Shown here: positions 62,401 to 64,000 of the stretch, piece by piece
Numbering within the stretch: the first letter of the stretch is position 1
Layout: every line of letters starts with the position of its first letter
Assembly: GCF_019977735.1 (NCBI RefSeq)
Contig: NZ_AP025019.1
Coordinates: 62,001 to 126,000 of the forward strand
Direction of reading: 5' to 3'
DNA: 64,000 nucleotides
Origin: Calothrix sp. PCC 7716
Lineage (GTDB): Bacteria > Cyanobacteriota > Cyanobacteriia > Cyanobacteriales > Nostocaceae
Notes under the pieces: generated by a model
The model's database searches: none
The model's input: only the letters and a program-made list of their open reading frames with translations
Told to the model about the DNA's origin: nothing
Program-made: the position numbers and the translations under genes

Positions 62401-63410
62401 CCGTCAAATCAAAGGCGCTTGGTGCCATTGACAAAGACTATCCAGTATCGTTCAGAGATAATATAGAAGTATTGAAAAATAGCGTGAAGGTAGAGCCTTA
62501 TACAGAAGACAAACCCAAAGGCGCACCATTTGCATCGCTTGAGCAGGCATTCCAGGCATATAAAGAAAGCGTACCACTGGGTGAATCACGAGTAAACTTA
62601 CTAGCAGAAATTCAACAAGCACGCTTCGAGCAACACCCAGATTTATTACAGGCTGTAAAAGATAATGGCGGAGTAGAATGGTTGAAGCAGTGTGAGTACA
62701 AAGTGGGCAGTAAAAACGAATACTGGGAAGGAAAAGGAGAAGAGTCAAAATATATTCGTAGCCTTATTATTGGTTACGAAAAAGCTATTCAAAATACAAT
62801 CGCTTCAGAACAAAATCAAGCAACAAATAATGAACACACATCATCCACACCTCCTGCACCCAAAGAAAAAAATAAAGAAGAAGATAAAGTTACAATCAAA
62901 ACACCTAATGTATCAGTACCAACATTTGACACGACAGATGACACCATTGAACAAATGCGTGCTGGAACATTATTAATGTTAACTAAATGGCAAGAAGTTG
63001 CTGATAAACTAGGAAGAGATGAAAGATATGTAAAAAGAATTGGGGATATTATAGAATCTTACCAAAACCGTGAAAACCTTAATCTTGATAAAGCCTTCCC
63101 GCATATGAAAAAAGACATGAACGAATTAGAAACAATAAATGATATTACGATGAGAGTGCAGCATGTAGTAAGAGGTATAGGGGGATTGAATACTAACACT
63201 GTCAAAACAAAAAATGGATACCAATTCGCTATAGATTCAAATAGCAGAAGTTTACTTGCTAAAGATGAAAATAACAATACTATTTTATTAATTAAAGATG
63301 GTAAAGTTAAAACAAATGCAGTCAATGAAAACTTTATCAAAGATTTGAAATATATGAATTTTCAAATTGATAGCGCATTAACTAATGTAAAAACTCAATT
63401 AACGGTATAG
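53478..63410 (+). CDS. Giant polyvalent protein: RNA-polymerase-like core plus macro, AlkB-like, ASCH-like, NADAR and SLOG domains
   Basis: 3310 residues. Residues ~100-560 resemble a two-barrel (DPBB) RNA polymerase: FGKGTFRP with Lys190, FPKGMKD near 270, NFRSPF at 421, and DYDGD at 543-547, the metal-binding signature of RNAP beta-prime and QDE-1/YonO-type enzymes. Domains further on: a helical module at ~1801 repeated at ~2052; between them a macro-like domain (~1898-2036, ending SSWDNVKSII); an AlkB-like 2OG-Fe(II) oxygenase (~2200-2375: YHRDD with H2293 and D2295, H2353, R2362); an ASCH-like domain (~2462-2588); two NADAR-like domains (~2623-2733 and ~2961-3105: SAEHAYEHQK, SLEQAFQAYK); and a SLOG/YpsA-like domain (~2845-2911: SANGPWRGVT, LGTADGGDQLI). 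Such mixtures match the 'polyvalent proteins' of phages and conjugative elements, thought to be delivered with DNA. Domain calls are from motifs; the polymerase and macro calls need testing. Confidence 0.7.
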   Translation: MSIQAKHFDTRLNKWIHIDGNQDNQESILQEKISNTLLERFLPGKQFSFGHMDDQTTFEQLENHPDGHKLLLSSKSRLLYGSEDCLEVINQLCPDSKDRGAYGSIFLGGCRTAIDTELNVLIVDDITGENGGIIEKDQAYKLTGDCYGQISDEVYRQLTGHQDGDKYRVIQHRFGWTPEDGDDDKHRFGKGTFRPANLNENTLDYTSPSNKPKIDVVIPLSSFKGTDKDNPNGASKPQIKPGLYKQKVWIGEKSQSELGKTAISQVVASFPKGMKDFTEIIELEAQKLAEAQKDPRKLAQLYCEKYEKRKEFLEEEATNLENEITTEFDQDKQNNLDKLRERLNDDSFIYKIIKADLAADAQLLETEKVKNALTEFVQNEWRDIAIGKKLTFERALVIPSKDLKNGEICIPKYENNEEVLNFRSPFLNSNGMCVSTNKLVDDMLGPDGNKLEGIIVVSDETSEKMYKRISSEIEKILPDAKSQNIKLDGIENYLNNKEYDKKEIPDKIQFTDKLNEYIATLNKAGYNIDLLPYESEQERQARDYDGDCIGFEKASKYPNLAQEAIERNTPENAYLPTIKEKKQSFYNEDGTQPSFERIAKHMSDGISVGVINNHLTSIEALESEQEIIKLYGSSEEKIQYVSEVAKHYYKTLKRENPKKEYTIIPEKYKEPMREFTKLAYSATSNNSPELALQAMAVNKEMYRELIADAAYQNQIAVDLFKSAKSPDMKAIRQNSRLLHREVNYIKDKKGNKVYDTETINPTGQSPVELLIAKTNQYFRSSQLESREISQFKDLFKDVEFTNNQRLRATLAKKEFDTVFTAASMLSRRRETEKGPSIDLTLPNDIKLDVTNLLDAKHPDVWKAKTLKIKVQPIDEDKVTSDSPHKYEILAQINGAVDNEGKDKYLKLGNISKEQEYGLIKQTGTQFGQVYNIKNFDFQPALSEGQVKLMFDNAYEIAQTFYQSIPEDEKLSMAAATWAVSTTKFAKDKSQTSSELEESETGNSEIVAKKTSTFVFAAFEQEVISRVENLQFSQTKLTNIDKNSPIFQQEKVEVRYNIDTNGKDIIEVKNQSGEYEYFGNLEAETGRMPIGTTAEAQISYKDIYSANITTQIPGTTPVTFKITELIKHDLGQQYFDGKELQELEIRNIHRPIDTYTINIKDGNKFIKVGNIDESSIKEGIEQGWLPEKTGVAGAQLKLKITQIVSSNNSYAVGETPEGNLLRVNLHKDFKNANLNNAEYSDVYMKAYSTSNIYVATIKGEAIGLIGEHKEVNFPQRTHKQPSLVQQLINNKVIEANTTTTTIPVKVESKISAANVSLNQESIKYPEEWIKRLQLLKYAEKQLTEQESKANNIIAQINARDTLIFQDSQQKKEGVFGIAVDKSNIENTKKYLELNNIKYAELPASQTKLEDRKGMSVLIIDESSVSTEKMKSIFLKDGRTIKNSDVPSKLPIPKDQLVYFTNPKAEYGDKTKSAVGFVVPTKDADTVQSWMENFRASVSQLTLGNTTIVMATSASVNKQLENILSKELGKPLDVSITDGYDKYETATTKLKEVIAVTDYTASQAITKHHENEYYTVLKQYANRPKALKAEEEEILPLAPVAPSVNESLPQNYKNVYELTQEDRFYLPVGSTGIENATQLDDSPTRPSIALNFDEHMWLDYGKSTVIAVDFREIENARELLHLNAISFDEAVGMSYIGGYSTDELTSFLSNKGYYTFIIKNEDVSQQELEYIKQSLNVQNEFNSQNETLIGANKATNFLEQLPNAPENINNILNQYIEDKDLFLSQWHTHVQNEAELYVSPEYPPTQNLVYFIGKIQSLSMEEINQEAKQLNVLETAWLKLATETDINCPYVKEGEEWNRFLNSTLFDNFNKISTHIEKYTNTQTATPNTQPPEQTQQSNILDTKVGIIVQQINPKAETIGNGFNQSLAEKYPNVAKKFEESKETQKGVNFVRINDDLYVAQIASQISSDITSKQTDFNKLTAGLKEIADFADKNNLPVYIPQGLAVEGKGKERLSSWDNVKSIIHENLPSAEILLPNQDAINDIKERNKLTNAPPTENLVSLIGKAEELSQEKYDTAINYLSPNELKWVLVNSGLGSESLPDLSNEKERKLIYKIFETEYIYDRLLQSTASRISDDVLTQITNLNKQLDNATTAEEERKADNTKSILVDKYGEKLYSLLEEKAEQKSQLITLPSSQEANKNTPIEIMGTISTTKIEEIRQHLEANYIQLLETDVSNYSPGRQVGWVGAKWELNNKTFSSGVQDKKLMELLKQVYPDGDIALVTYSPNPGQGINYHRDDSYAANEARSINIGNSEWGYQPAKSNMEQSRDEKANTPVDEFKLASGTVTRFHSKNAHAALNTEAGRWSINIWSIKDLSQSKEIREKYNNFLQSNQPARAVVTSNKDLTIKTGEWAPGGTIQVDRQYPSIAAAELAQIIRIGNNTQQNAKSPNIPDSPKISGKPVTMAWDLTNPDKNAGATTTIDAMRGKGRVHSTRSENYYEKYGIKEGDIALAEGKDGKQVAFRVGKQYKITKEMIGNPDYQRAWVNWEKHNVSELLTRQSKKIDNKQPLYGLFMEPLGDYTNGKIVPFSSVEIGSAASSGIGAVLNNATSLAKNSGNLTSDYEISINGNPEAPAGKYGRETHQLKPAGAPYKSAEHAYEHQKQTDPNKDTYKLMVEVLQAKLEQHPRIASTITKLGGIDYLEKAKVTNQNDNQWEGIGKESKFIRALSEAYTNVIQKTQSSELLTKLGGTEADTSSRFATLAERKPFPPSGLTAHFALPPKTTNPLASLAPLNERVAKNMPKDIAMAEVATQFIGKSAAPLETPSSTRNYTEAWNKLGLANTGKYTKNDTIMVSANGPWRGVTMLQIEQIFKKHYEPLLSKGVEAKASFVLGTADGGDQLIKKFLQENGYKLTDSGKGYLVANVNEKVKDSNTTEPPQEIPTKKTTPPQNNQTNNIAPGIVINSRSTELGAALTSTTVKSKALGAIDKDYPVSFRDNIEVLKNSVKVEPYTEDKPKGAPFASLEQAFQAYKESVPLGESRVNLLAEIQQARFEQHPDLLQAVKDNGGVEWLKQCEYKVGSKNEYWEGKGEESKYIRSLIIGYEKAIQNTIASEQNQATNNEHTSSTPPAPKEKNKEEDKVTIKTPNVSVPTFDTTDDTIEQMRAGTLLMLTKWQEVADKLGRDERYVKRIGDIIESYQNRENLNLDKAFPHMKKDMNELETINDITMRVQHVVRGIGGLNTNTVKTKNGYQFAIDSNSRSLLAKDENNNTILLIKDGKVKTNAVNENFIKDLKYMNFQIDSALTNVKTQLTV
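61705..61800. repeat. 96-bp dispersed repeat inserted in frame in the giant gene
   Basis: CAAAGTTGGGCGG (61705-61717) pairs with CCGCCCACTTTG (61789-61800) with one bulge; inner arms CCACTTTGGCGG (61747-61758) and CCGCCAAGTGG (61773-61783) also pair. The segment is GC-rich in an AT-rich gene, is 96 bases (32 codons) and lies in a linker between the first NADAR-like and the SLOG-like domains. Confidence 0.65.
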
Positions 63411-63414
63411 AACT

Positions 63415-64000
63415 ATGTCAAATTTTATAGAAATCGTAGACAAAGTTAAAGAAATGACAGGCAGTAACCTTACGTATGCACAATTCGCTGCCGTTTTTAA
63501 AGACGCAATGCTAAATAGCACTCTTAGCAAAGAAAGACAAGAGCAGCTTAAAGAAGAAAGTAAATCATTAAGTAATGATAAAAAAGAAGATATTTTAAAA
63601 GGTATAGGTAACTATATTATAGCAAAAGAAAATGAACTCAATATACCTTACAATAATTCAAATAATCAAATCATACAAAGTAATGAAACTAGTATTAAAG
63701 ACGAATCTTCTATAACAAATATATCTACAAAAAATAATTCAAATGCTTTTGAGCAAAATCATAAACCTACAGCTATAGCCGACAACAAAACACCTTTAAT
63801 CGAAGAAGATAAGAAGATAGATTTACCATCACCCTCTGATAATGAGGTAAAGCAGTACGTAATTCCAGTAGTTGCAGATAAAATTGCTTCCTACGGCAAA
63901 AGCGATATCAATAAAGACAGTATCACTTATGAAAATGAAAACTTTACTGCTATGCTTCGTTTAGGAGACGAAGAACAGCGTATAACACTCGACAGAAAGA
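63415..64000 (+). CDS. Partial gene downstream of the giant gene
   Basis: ATG two bases after the giant gene's stop region; 195 codons are present and the frame runs off the right edge. Starts MSNFIEIVDKVKEMTGSNLT; helical, then a low-complexity Asn/Ser linker, then VKQYVIPVVADKIASYGKSD followed by a beta pattern (YENENFTAMLRLGDEEQRIT). Almost certainly co-transcribed with the giant gene; may be another part of the same system. Family not recognised. Confidence 0.65.
   Translation, partial: MSNFIEIVDKVKEMTGSNLTYAQFAAVFKDAMLNSTLSKERQEQLKEESKSLSNDKKEDILKGIGNYIIAKENELNIPYNNSNNQIIQSNETSIKDESSITNISTKNNSNAFEQNHKPTAIADNKTPLIEEDKKIDLPSPSDNEVKQYVIPVVADKIASYGKSDINKDSITYENENFTAMLRLGDEEQRITLDRK

Noticed and set aside
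1-64000. CRISPR array, suspected because of the Cas1 fragment
   Set aside because: No set of identical 25-40 bp repeats with regular spacers was found; the regular arrays present are 20-bp iterons and 10-bp CCGT repeats without spacers of spacer size.
1-64000. tRNA or rRNA genes
   Set aside because: No tRNA T-loop plus acceptor pattern or rRNA-like conserved stretch was recognised.

Overview
The window looks like part of a large, AT-rich plasmid from a filamentous (Nostocales-type) cyanobacterium. The evidence is plasmid maintenance and transfer genes (two ParB-like proteins, ParA, an actin-like ParM, a MobV relaxase fused to a primase-like region, SSB, a DUF3854-type primase), WG-, TPR-, pentapeptide- and ankyrin-repeat proteins, IS607/IS605/IS630/IS5 remnants, and small palindromic dispersed repeats like those known from Nostoc relatives. 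No rRNA, tRNA, ribosomal or core metabolic gene was seen. The palindrome GGCGCC occurs about 95 times by eye count, far above chance for this base composition.

Layout. 0-6 kb: a minus-strand ParB-like/DUF3854 primase operon, IS5-type debris, and a 601-codon protein with a C-terminal XRE helix-turn-helix that may be a replication initiator. 6-9 kb: an IS607-type tnpA-tnpB element. 9-21 kb: accessory genes with many broken parts (DUF5131-like tail, 5'-truncated antirepressor-like gene back to back with a Cas1 C-terminal fragment, IS630 remnant) and an IS605-type solo tnpB. 21-40 kb: plasmid housekeeping and unknown genes, including an amidoligase-like protein, DUF4326, a membrane-tethered Mrr-type nuclease, an SF2 helicase and SSB. 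40.4-42.9 kb: a 700-bp array of 20-bp iterons followed by parA-parB. 43.8-47.2 kb: seven small same-strand genes, each preceded by the same type of compact hairpin. 47.2-49.4 kb: a ParM-like partition operon beside exactly 10-bp-phased CCGT repeats. 49.5-51.4 kb: possible oriT and the MobV relaxase. 53.5-64 kb: a 3310-residue polyvalent protein followed by the start of another gene.

The most unusual items are (1) the 3310-residue protein, which appears to join a two-barrel RNA-polymerase-like core (DYDGD motif) to macro, AlkB-like 2OG-Fe(II) oxygenase, ASCH-like, two NADAR-like and one SLOG-like domain; and (2) a family of thirteen short hairpins with loop T(A/G)AC and covarying stems, all on the plus strand, most 29-51 bases before the chosen start codon. 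Together the genes describe a mobilisable plasmid with two partition systems, its own replication and single-strand DNA handling proteins, and a large putative effector that may act on nucleic acid or NAD-type substrates during establishment. Functions of most small genes are unknown.
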